From Manganibacter manganicus (GTDB lineage Bacteria; Pseudomonadota; Alphaproteobacteria; Rhizobiales; Rhizobiaceae): a DNA stretch of 64,000 nt. The translations under genes were made by a program, and so were the position numbers. Within the stretch, counting starts at the first letter, position 1, and each line of letters begins with the position of its first letter. Positions 35,755 to 43,486 of this stretch are shown one piece after another. The DNA is taken from NCBI RefSeq assembly GCF_002075885.1, contig NZ_MDET01000013.1:32264-96263 (forward strand), given 5' to 3'. A model generated the notes under the pieces. It saw nothing but the letters and a program-made list of their open reading frames with translations, was not told the DNA's origin and did not search any database.

Positions 35755-36186
35755 ATGAAAACCGCGCTCCTGTCATGGCAATTCTGGGCGCTGGCCTCGG
35801 CCGCCTTCGCCGCCCTCACAGCTATTTTCGCGAAGGTCGGGGTTGAGAACGTCAATTCCGATTTCGCCACCTTCATCCGCACGATCGTCATTCTGATCGT
35901 CCTCGGCGCGATCCTGACGGCGACCGGGCAATTCCAGTCCTTCGGCTCGATCTCAAGCCGGAGCTACATTTTTCTCGTGTTGTCGGGCATGGCGACAGGC
36001 GGTTCGTGGATCTGCTATTTCCGCGCCCTCAAGCTGGGCGATGCGGCGCGGGTCGCGCCGATCGACAAGCTAAGTGTCGTCCTTGTCGCGGTATTCGGGG
36101 TGATCTTCCTGGGTGAGCAACTTTCCCTGCCGAATTGGGCAGGTGTTGCCCTGATCGCGGCAGGCGCGGTGTTCCTGGCCTTCTAA
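35755..36186 (+). CDS. EamA-domain membrane transporter (single-domain)
   Basis: Five-helix, 143-residue half-size member of the drug/metabolite transporter superfamily. FWALASAAFAALTAIFAKVG, GSWICYFRALKLGDAARVAP, and DKLSVVLVAVFGVIFLGE are the EamA signatures. Such proteins often pair with crcB in fluoride loci. Starts 8 bp after crcB. Substrate unknown. Confidence 0.88.
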   Translation: MKTALLSWQFWALASAAFAALTAIFAKVGVENVNSDFATFIRTIVILIVLGAILTATGQFQSFGSISSRSYIFLVLSGMATGGSWICYFRALKLGDAARVAPIDKLSVVLVAVFGVIFLGEQLSLPNWAGVALIAAGAVFLAF

Positions 36187-36694
36187 GGTTGAACGGTCCG
36201 GAGAAGATGACGGACAGCGAGCGCGGCGATCGCCACCACGAGCCCAGCGGCGCAATCATCCGGAGCACGCCGATATCGGTCTTTCGGAAGAACTCCGCCT
36301 GCGCCGGCGGCCACGGTTTAATCCGGTCAACGAAAGCATAAATCGGCGCAATGGCCAGCGTCCAGCATCGGCTTTTCCATCCGCCAAGCCCGGCTACGAA
36401 CATGCCCCCCACTTTGTCGATGACGATCCTGCCGTCATCGGCAACCCCGGTCAGCGCGAACCAGGAGCCGCCGGCGACCGCCGTAGCAACGGCGACCGGC
36501 GCGAACGCCGCGAGCGGCACGGTCCACTGTCCGCCCGCCGTGGTGATCCACAACAGCGGTACGATCGTCAGGGCGGCGAGAAAACCTTGGAACGGTTGGA
36601 CAAGCCCGGTGCCGAACCATGTCGCCATAACGGCGAGCAAGTGGAGCCACGCGATCTCATCGGGCAATGTCTCGATGTAGATCGCAAGCGGCAA
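36183..36694 (-). pseudogene. PgpA-like phosphatidylglycerophosphatase, frameshifted
   Basis: One frame gives LAVMATWFGTGLVQPFQG, then GRIVIDKVGGMFVAGL and IKPWPPAQAEFFRKTDIG, all PgpA-like but with the catalytic DE of IVxDE altered to DK. At about 36260 the frame changes: the family end APDDCAAGLVVAIAALAVRH is read in another frame ending at 36183-36185. Single-base damage plus the D-K change argue for a decaying gene. It converges with the EamA gene, overlapping its stop. Confidence 0.75.
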
Positions 36695-36722
36695 TCAGTT
36701 GTTTCCTTTAATGACCGGTCAA

Positions 36723-37960
36723 TCAGAGCAGCCCCAGTGCGATGCCGCCGGATGCCATCAGCACGACGACCAGCCACGGCGGGGCTTTCCAGACGGTGAG
36801 CAGGATGAAGCCGGTCAGGGCGAGCGCAAAGTCATAGGGGCTGAGAATGGCGCTCGTCCACACCGGATCGTAGAGCGCCGCGCCCAGAATGCCGACTACG
36901 GCCGCGTTCGCGCCGCGCATGGCGGCCTGCGCGAGCGGCCGAGCGCGAAAAGCATCCCAGAACGGAAGCGCGCCGATCAGCAGCAGGAATCCGGGCAGGA
37001 AGACCGCGATCAATGCGATTGCGGCTCCGGCGATACCGTTCGGTTCCGGTCCCATGACCGCGCCGAGATAGGCCGCAAAGGTAAAAAGCGGACCAGGAAC
37101 CGCCTGCGCAGCGCCGTAACCGGCAAGGAAGGCGTCCCCGCTCACCCAGCCGGGCCGGACCACCTCTGCCTCAAGCAGCGGCAGAACCACATGCCGCCGC
37201 CAAACACAAGCGAGCCTGCGCGGTAGAAAGAGTCGAACAGCGCCAACCCCTGCGACGTGAGCGCCGCCGATATAGCGGGCAAGAAGAACAGCAGCAGGAA
37301 AAATAGGGCGAGCGATATGATCCCCACGCGCTTTGGAACGGCAAAGGTCAGGTGCCCTACCGTAGGAGCCGGACCGCCCCGGCACAGAAGCAGACCGGCA
37401 AGGCCGCCGACGACGATTGCCGCAATCTGCCCGATCGAACCGGCGGCAAAGACGACGATCAGCACGGCGACAAGCGCGATGCTTGCCCGCTCCCGGTCAG
37501 GCGCGAGCGTGCGCGCCATTCCCCAGACGGCTTGCGCGACCACGGCGACGGCGACCACTTTGAGGCCATGGATGAGACCTGTGCCAGCAGGCCCCTCGAA
37601 CGACGCCGCGCCGAATGCGAACAGCAGGAGAAGCAGAGCGGATGGCAACGTAAATGCCGCCCATGCGGCGAACGCCCCGAGCGGACCGCCGCGCAGCAGG
37701 CCAAGGGCAAAGCCGACCTGGCTGCTCGCGGGGCCGGGCAGGAACTGGCACAGCGCGACGAGATCGGCATAACCGGCCTCATCGATCCATTTGCGGCGCG
37801 TGACCAGTTCGTCGCGGAAATAGCCGAGATGGGCGATCGGGCCGCCGAACGAAGTCAGTCCGAGCTTCAGGAACGCGCCGAAGACCTCGCCCGCCGAGCC
37901 GTGCCGGGGTGCATTGCCGGTTATATCGTCAAGCGCCGGCGTTGCCGGGTTCGACTTCAC
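36723..37960 (-). pseudogene. chrA: Chromate transporter ChrA with single frameshift
   Basis: The long-chain CHR protein exports chromate through 10-13 helices. The first half (37960 to about 37195) has KLGLTSFGGPIAHLGYFRDE, FLPGPASSQVGF and ends SLVFGGG. The second half continues in another frame: HVVLPLLEAEVVRPGWVSGD, GPLFTFAAYLGAVMG, to ALGLL. One missing base in the GGCGGCGG run at about 37190-37197 breaks it. Everything else looks intact. Its start overlaps the padR stop by 32 bp. Confidence 0.85.
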
Positions 37961-38243
37961 GAAACAGCTCCCGGACTTTTTCCTTCGCCATCTTCAGCGC
38001 GGCGACGCCATAAGGCGTCGCTCTGTAGATGCGGCGATGCGAACAGCCCGCTCGCTCGGTCCGGGATTCGAGATAGCCTTTGCGCTCCAGCGCATGAAGC
38101 ATCGGATAGAGAGTGCCGGCGCTGATCTTGTAGCCGTGATGCGCCAGTTCCGCGATCATCCAGTGTCCGTACAGATCGCCCTCGGCTGCGTGATGCAGAA
38201 CATGGAGCCGGATCAATCCGGAGAGAAGTTCCTGATGCTCCAT
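37929..38243 (-). CDS. PadR-family transcriptional regulator
   Basis: Winged-helix PadR regulator of 104 aa from the ATG at 38243 (MEHQELLSGLIRLHVLHHAA). It shows LYGHWMIAELAHHGYKISAG, TLYPMLHALERKGYLESR and RIYRATPYGVAALKMAKEKV. It is encoded just upstream of chrA, overlapping it, so it probably controls chromate transport. The inverted sequence CGATATCGGGAACCGATCG near 38296 could be its operator. Confidence 0.88.
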   Translation of the reverse strand: MEHQELLSGLIRLHVLHHAAEGDLYGHWMIAELAHHGYKISAGTLYPMLHALERKGYLESRTERAGCSHRRIYRATPYGVAALKMAKEKVRELFREVEPGNAGA

Positions 38244-38412
38244 TGGTGTTTCTCGAAAAGCCCCTTGGATCTCGCAAGCGGCCCCCATAATCGAATCCCG
38301 ATATCGGGAACCGATCGTAACCGCCAATCGTTTGGGCGGCAATCCGTTTCAGCGGAGTCTGACCGTGTCAGACCGCAGGCGGGTTGAAAAGCCCGGAACA
38401 AAGGAGACTCAC

Positions 38413-38625
38413 ATGACCAGTGAAGCAGACCGCCATCCGCGTCATCATACCCAGCAAATGCAGACCCGTTTGCAGGAAACAATCGACCATCTGCGCGCAG
38501 ATATCGACAAGGTGGACGAGCCGCAGCTCAAGGCGATGTTTGAAACCGCCGCCGAAGTGCTCGGAGGTCTCAAAAAGGCGTTCAGCGACTACGAGCAGAA
38601 GAACGAAAGTGCCTGGCGCGGCTGA
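38413..38625 (+). CDS. Small helical protein of unknown function
   Basis: A 70-residue charged protein starting at ATG 38413 with AAGGAG 7 bp upstream. MTSEADRHPRHHTQQMQTRL is followed by helical segments (DHLRADIDKVDEPQLKAMFE and VLGGLKKAFSDYEQKNESAW). It looks real: good ribosome site and amphipathic helices. It is divergent from padR. Function not recognised. Confidence 0.65.
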   Translation: MTSEADRHPRHHTQQMQTRLQETIDHLRADIDKVDEPQLKAMFETAAEVLGGLKKAFSDYEQKNESAWRG

Positions 38626-38758
38626 TAGCTAGGGGCGGGCCTTGACGCCTGCTTGGTCCTAGCATTCAGGCTTGAACGGCAAATTTGACTCATCGGCTTG
38701 ATGCCGATCGGGGCGGGGCTACTTTGGCACCCTGCAGCCGGCGCTTAAGGAACAAAGC

Positions 38759-38875
38759 ATGATGCACGATATGATGGGCGGCGGGATGATGTGGGGCATG
38801 AGCTTTCTTTGGCTCCTCGTGCTCGTTGTGCTGGTGCTCGCGGTCACTGCCCTCGTCAAATACCTTCGGAAGTAG
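38759..38875 (+). CDS. Met-rich single-helix membrane peptide (copy 1)
   Basis: A 38-residue peptide: MMHDMMGGGMMWGMSFLW, a hydrophobic helix (LLVLVVLVLAVTALV) and KYLRK. It shares length, Met-rich head and the ALVKYL end with the peptide at 50634-50756 in the copper oxidase operon. Met clusters facing the periplasm could bind Cu(I). Not previously named to my knowledge. Confidence 0.6.
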   Translation: MMHDMMGGGMMWGMSFLWLLVLVVLVLAVTALVKYLRK

Positions 38876-38997
38876 TCGCCCCATCTGCCCAATCACACAA
38901 CGTCTAACGCGCGCTCGTCCGGTGCAAAAATCTGGCGCAGAATCGCCCTTTCAAACTGGAATGCCACAGCAGCCTTGGACGATTTCCCGATCGTCGT

Positions 38998-39639
38998 TTA
39001 ACCTGTCGAGGTCAGATTGCCGCTAGCCTGGCCGGCGCGGATCAGAACGCTTCCATAATGATAGGGTGGAAGGTCCACGACCTGTACAGTAACAAATCCT
39101 GCCGGCTCAACGACGGTGCTGACGGCTTGCGGTGACATGCGCAATTTGGTCTGCGGGCCGCGTGGCTGGCCAAGAACCGTCGTCTGCTCGCGCGGCAGGG
39201 GACGCCAGTTCACGATCACCAGGAGCCCACTGGGACGGAGAACTTTGTGAATCACCGCTGCCAGGCGCGTCTGGTCGGGCACGCCATGGAAGGTGTTGGC
39301 CATCAGGACGCAATCGAGCGTCGCTGAGAGGTGATGGGCGGCGTCGAGCGCATCAGCAACGATCCACTTCCTGACCGATGCGCCCTGCCGCGATACTTCG
39401 TCCTTCGCCCGCTCGATCATGACCGGATCGAGGTCGAGGGCATATACTTGGCCGCCGACCAGCCTGGCGAGCGCCGCGGTGAAGTAGCCATCGCCGCAGC
39501 ACAAGTCGAGAACGCTCATGTCGGGAGCAATCCCAAGCTGGCGCAAAGTGCCTTCGGGGTCAGGCCACAGCGCCGACCACCAATCCCGGTCAGGCATCGA
39601 TGTCGCGGGGAACAGACCACCGGTCGTCGTCATGGTCAC
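38998..39639 (-). CDS. Class I SAM-dependent methyltransferase
   Basis: Rossmann-fold methyltransferase of 213 aa. Motif I is MSVLDLCCGDGYFTAALARL, followed by YALDLDPVMIERAKDEVSRQ and a motif IV-like region LDCVLMANTFHGVPD. It ends in a variable C-terminus. Substrate unknown; UbiE-like and metal(loid) methylases share these motifs. It overlaps the 3' end of the decayed prolyl-tRNA deacylase-like gene (stop at 39636). Confidence 0.8.
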   Translation of the reverse strand: MTMTTTGGLFPATSMPDRDWWSALWPDPEGTLRQLGIAPDMSVLDLCCGDGYFTAALARLVGGQVYALDLDPVMIERAKDEVSRQGASVRKWIVADALDAAHHLSATLDCVLMANTFHGVPDQTRLAAVIHKVLRPSGLLVIVNWRPLPREQTTVLGQPRGPQTKLRMSPQAVSTVVEPAGFVTVQVVDLPPYHYGSVLIRAGQASGNLTSTG

Positions 39640-40183
39640 TCGCCTTGCCCGGGCCCGGCGAAGTTCACCACCATGGGCTCGCGATCACAGGCGCGAATGA
39701 AAGCGAGCAGTTCATGCGGCGCGAGGCCGATGCTTTCGGTGCGCATGAGGGGATGGAAGTTGATCTGGCTCGTATCCATGAGAAATGCATCAACCACAAC
39801 CGTCACCAAACCTTCCTCGTCGTTTATCAGTCCGAGCGGGGACAGTGCGCCCGGCTGCACGCCGAGCAATTCGACCATACGCTCGGCCGACGCGAAGCGA
39901 GGCGTCCGCTGGCGCCGACACGCTGATGAAGCGTCTTGAGGTCCAGAGCGCGATCCTCATGGATCGAGAACAGAAACAAGCGCCCCTTCTTGTCCTTGAG
40001 CAGCAGGTTCTTGGTGAAGGTGCCAGCCATTTGCCCGCGCAGGCGCTTGCCTTTCCTCGACGGTCTCATGCGCCGGATAGGGCACCGTCCCGATCGCGAT
40101 GCCCAGCTCATCAAGTCGCCTGAAGAGCGTTGCACGGTTCGTTTCCATGTCGATCATGGCGGAAATCTCGATTTCCCTGCTCA
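39636..40183 (-). pseudogene. YbaK/ProX-type aminoacyl-tRNA deacylase, two frameshifts
   Basis: Three frames combine into one YbaK-domain protein. They are TNRATLFRRLDELGIAIGTV (to PAHETVEE), then RLRGQMAGTFTKNLLLKDKK with GRLFLFSIHEDRALDLKTLH, then LGVQPGALSPLGLINDEEG to AGPGQGE. KNLLLKDKK and the PGALSPLGLIND motif are typical of prolyl-tRNA deacylase (PrdX/ProXp). Frame changes lie near 40065 and 39890. Probably inactive; the function would be clearing mischarged tRNAs. Confidence 0.85.
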
Positions 40184-41377
40184 TCGGGCCGCAATCGCTT
40201 CCGAGTGTCTGCGCCTGTAGCCGAGCCAGACGAGCGACGCTGCGGCGAGGCCAAGCCAGGGCAGCAGGATGACGTTGAGCATCTGCCAGCTGAACGTCTG
40301 CAGCAGAGCCGCAGCGCCGAAGGAACAGGCGAGGCCGACCGCGAAGATGGTCATGTCGTTGGTCGCCTGCGCCCGACCGCGCTCCATCGCCGTATATGTG
40401 GTTGTTAGCAGCGCCGTGCCGCCGATGTAAAGGAAGTTCCAGCCAACCCCGAGCAGGACCAGCGCGCTGGCGAAGGAGCCGAAGCCGGTGCCGGTGAGCG
40501 TCAGCAGCACATGGCCCGCAAGGACCAGCACTCCCGTCAGCATGATCCTCAGCACGCCGAAGCGGGCAATCAGCGACCCGGTGAAGAAGGACGGCAGGAA
40601 CATGCCGAGCACGTGAAGCTGGATGACGGTCGCGGCGGTCGCAAGGTCGTGATGGTGATGCACCATGGCGAGCGGCGTCGCGGTCATGGCGAGAATCATG
40701 ATGCCATAGCCGGTCGCAGCGCCGAACAGCGCGACCAGATAGGCGGGCTGCAAGACGATCGCTGACCAGGAGCGGCCCGCAGCCGCACCATCCGCTTCCT
40801 CCTTCGGCGCAGGCACACGCAGGCCGAGCAGAACGCCCGCGCCGATGAGCGAAACCAGCGCCAGGAGCAGGAACGAGCCCGCATACTCGGCCGGAAACAG
40901 GTTGGCGCCGTAGCGGCCGACCATCGGCCCGGCGAGCGCGGCAACGACGCCGCCGGCCAGGACCAGAGAGATCGCACGCGGCCGGAAGGCATCGTCGGCG
41001 ACTTCGCCTGCCGCGAAGCGATAGAACTGAGCGAACGCCTGATAGGCGCCGATGAGAAAGGTTCCGAGGGAAAGAAGCGGCAGCGAGCCTATCCAGATGC
41101 CGGCTGCGCCGGCTGTGCCGCCGGCCACGCCCAGCAATGCCCCCAGCACGAAGCCGGCCCGTCGGCCGACGCGTGTCATCCACATCGAGGCCGGGAACGT
41201 GGCGGCGGCCGTGCCCAGGAACATCGCCGCGATGGGCATGGTGGCGAGTTCCGGGCGCGAGGCGATCTGGCCGCCAGCCAATCCTCCGACCGTCATCACC
41301 ATCACCGAGGCGGTCTGGAACAATGCCTGCGCGCTGGCGAGCAGAAAGACCTGCCTGTGCATGAGGGAACGTGTCAT
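40181..41377 (-). CDS. MFS transporter next to an ArsR-rhodanese regulator
   Basis: Twelve-helix major facilitator protein, about 398 aa from ATG 41377. It shows MTRVGRRAGFVLGALLGVAG (loop 2-3 motif), GTFLIGAYQAFAQFYRFAA and a His-rich middle segment MVHHHHDLATA between helices. It is related to MFS proteins often found beside ArsR-rhodanese regulators. Substrate unknown; the histidines hint at metal. Divergent from the regulator with about 80 bp between. Confidence 0.82.
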   Translation of the reverse strand: MTRSLMHRQVFLLASAQALFQTASVMVMTVGGLAGGQIASRPELATMPIAAMFLGTAAATFPASMWMTRVGRRAGFVLGALLGVAGGTAGAAGIWIGSLPLLSLGTFLIGAYQAFAQFYRFAAGEVADDAFRPRAISLVLAGGVVAALAGPMVGRYGANLFPAEYAGSFLLLALVSLIGAGVLLGLRVPAPKEEADGAAAGRSWSAIVLQPAYLVALFGAATGYGIMILAMTATPLAMVHHHHDLATAATVIQLHVLGMFLPSFFTGSLIARFGVLRIMLTGVLVLAGHVLLTLTGTGFGSFASALVLLGVGWNFLYIGGTALLTTTYTAMERGRAQATNDMTIFAVGLACSFGAAALLQTFSWQMLNVILLPWLGLAAASLVWLGYRRRHSEAIAAR

Positions 41378-41457
41378 CGGAAGTTGTCTATTCCACGGTG
41401 GTGTGCTAAATGACATTCAATAATTATATTGAATGAATTATCGCGACGTGGGCCGAC

Positions 41458-42123
41458 ATGTCAATCCGCAATCCCAAACAGGCGCTCTACGAGCAATTCG
41501 CCGCCGTGGCGAAGGCGCTGGGCAACCCGCAGCGGCTGGAGTTGATCGAACATTTGGCGCAGGGACCGCGCAGCGTCGACGCGCTGGCCGGCAAGCTCGG
41601 CCTGCCGATCGCCAATGTCTCCCAGCATCTCCAGGCCATGCGCCGGGCCGGGCTCGTGACGTCCGAGCGCGACGGCAAGTTTATCAACTATAGTCTCGTG
41701 GACGAGAGTGTGCTTGCCGCCTTCGCTGCCGTGCGCACTGTCGCGGAACGCCATTCGGCCGAGGTAGAACGGGTCGTGCGGGTCTGGTTTCACCGCCGCG
41801 ATGACATGGAGCCAGTCTCGCGCGAAGAACTGGCGTCACGCATGAACGACGGCCTGGTCACCGTCATCGACGTGCGGCCAGCCGATGAGTTTGCACTCGG
41901 TCATCTGCCCGGCGCGATCAATGTTCCGCTCTCGGAGCTGGAGAGTCGCTTGCCCTCCTTCGAATCCGGCCGCGAGATCGTCGCCTATTGCCGAGGCCCC
42001 TGGTGCGTCATGTCCTTCGAAGCCGTCGCCGAACTTCGCAAGCGCGGCTTTAGCGCCCGCCGCCTGGAAGACGGCCTGCCGGAATGGAAAGCATCGGGAC
42101 TGGCCGTCAAATGCAATGCGTAA
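41458..42123 (+). CDS. ArsR-family regulator fused to rhodanese domain
   Basis: Residues 1-105 form an ArsR winged helix (AKALGNPQRLELIEHLAQGP, LPIANVSQHLQAMRRAGLV). Residues 120-221 form a rhodanese domain (VTVIDVRPADEFALGHLPGA, active loop C178-R-G-P-W-C183). Such fusions may sense sulfane sulfur or use persulfide chemistry to control the adjacent MFS gene. At 221 aa both domains are complete. Confidence 0.9.
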   Translation: MSIRNPKQALYEQFAAVAKALGNPQRLELIEHLAQGPRSVDALAGKLGLPIANVSQHLQAMRRAGLVTSERDGKFINYSLVDESVLAAFAAVRTVAERHSAEVERVVRVWFHRRDDMEPVSREELASRMNDGLVTVIDVRPADEFALGHLPGAINVPLSELESRLPSFESGREIVAYCRGPWCVMSFEAVAELRKRGFSARRLEDGLPEWKASGLAVKCNA

Positions 42124-42394
42124 CGTTCACGAAACCAACAATCATCCTGCGAGGCAGGGCAAATCGCTGCCTTGGGGCGCGTGAATCGTCGCGGAAATCG
42201 TAAAACACCAGTTACGTTGCGGGAGTTGGTGTAGACGCTAAAATCGCAGGTATCCCAATATTCGCGACAACCCCAGCGCTCCTGGAGACTAGAGGTAATT
42301 CCGTCGCAATCGACTTTTGCGAGCGAACCATAGCGATAGCCGTTCGCATTCTTGCGAGGGCGGCCACACGCGTGAATATTGGAAAACGGCACTA

Positions 42395-42660
42395 TGCAGT
42401 CTTAAGGAAAATGGTCCTGCAAACTCCAAACACGCGGGCGGAAGTCGTTCTGCCGAGCCCGAAACCTGCGAAGCCTCGTAGCATCTACGACAGGACGACG
42501 CGCGGAATTCGCGTCTATCTTGCAACGCCGCGCCTGCGCGGACTTCTTGCGATCAACTTTGCCGTCGCTTCGGCCGGTCGCTCGTGATCGTGAACACCGT
42601 CGTCTACGTTAAGTCCAGCGCCGGTCTGACACAAAGCGACACGGCGCTTCAGTAGCAGCG
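42395..42660 (+). pseudogene. MFS transporter fragment
   Basis: Two frames carry RVYLATPRLRGLLAINFAVA, then (after a frameshift) VIVNTVVYVKSSAGLTQSDT, which are consecutive segments of a multidrug-type MFS protein. A stop follows (cag tag) and the rest is absent. The flanks 42124-42394 and 42661-42881 show no gene. Confidence 0.6.
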
Positions 42661-42881
42661 TGGCTTTGGCCCACCGCACGAAGCGATCGAGCACGCGCAT
42701 CAGGGGATGCCGGCTCACCAACCGCATTGGCGGGAAGGCCCTGCCAAGGGCCGCGACATCAATGCCCACGCTTTCGTGATCGACGATCTACACCCCGCCT
42801 GGCCGCAAGCCAGGTGAATCGACAGCCCACCGTCCCGTGCGCGCTCCGCCAAACCCAGCGGCGGCGGTCCGTTCCAGAATG

Positions 42882-43361
42882 CTAGAGGCGTTCGAGGATC
42901 GCCTTCATCACGGCGATCTCTTGCTGCTGGGCGGGGACGATCTGACCGCACAGCTCGACGATTTCCGGATCCACTAGACTGGCCTGTTCGCACATGAGCA
43001 CGGCCCCGGAATGGTGCGGGATCATGGCCCTGAGGAACTCCTCGTCGTCGATCGCTGCCTGCGATCGCATGCCGTAGAGGCTGCCCGCGAACACCACGGC
43101 CGCCACAGCCGCGATCGCGAGGTTTGCATTGCGGGACGGGAACATCGAACGCATGGAAACCAGCATGACGATCGCCATCGGAGCCACCATCATCAGCGTC
43201 ATGTAGACGTTGTTCAGGTTGGGATAGAAATCCTCGAGCGTGGCGATCATCGTGTACATGACGAGGTACATGATGACGAAGTCGACCGCGAGTTCGACCG
43301 CGAAGCGTGCGTACATTCCGCCGCCTGAATGCCTTTCGGCATGGCTGTGATCTTTTTCCAT
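42882..43361 (-). CDS. DUF305 membrane protein, metal-associated
   Basis: A 159-residue protein with a His-rich start (MEKDHSHAERHSGGG), three helices (about 20-95) and the DUF305 domain with FLRAMIPHHSGAVLMCEQA and PAQQQEIAVMKAIL. The H-H-S and conserved Met/Cys suggest copper binding. It is on the same strand downstream of copA, 125 bp away. Molecular function is not established. Confidence 0.85.
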   Translation of the reverse strand: MEKDHSHAERHSGGGMYARFAVELAVDFVIMYLVMYTMIATLEDFYPNLNNVYMTLMMVAPMAIVMLVSMRSMFPSRNANLAIAAVAAVVFAGSLYGMRSQAAIDDEEFLRAMIPHHSGAVLMCEQASLVDPEIVELCGQIVPAQQQEIAVMKAILERL

Positions 43362-43486
43362 CCGTGCTTCCTCCGTTCAGGTGCTCTCGGCGCAGTTCGA
43401 GGCTCGAAACTATCTGTCCAACGGCAGGGACATGTCTGCGACGCGCTCCGACTTGCGTCGCGCGACCGGCGAGGCACTCAGGGCGT

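Noticed and set aside
39957..41183. Minus-strand frame of 408 codons overlapping the MFS gene
   Set aside because: Out of frame with the MFS protein and very Arg-rich; only its last part (MSREIEIS onward) is real, as the start of the YbaK-like pseudogene.
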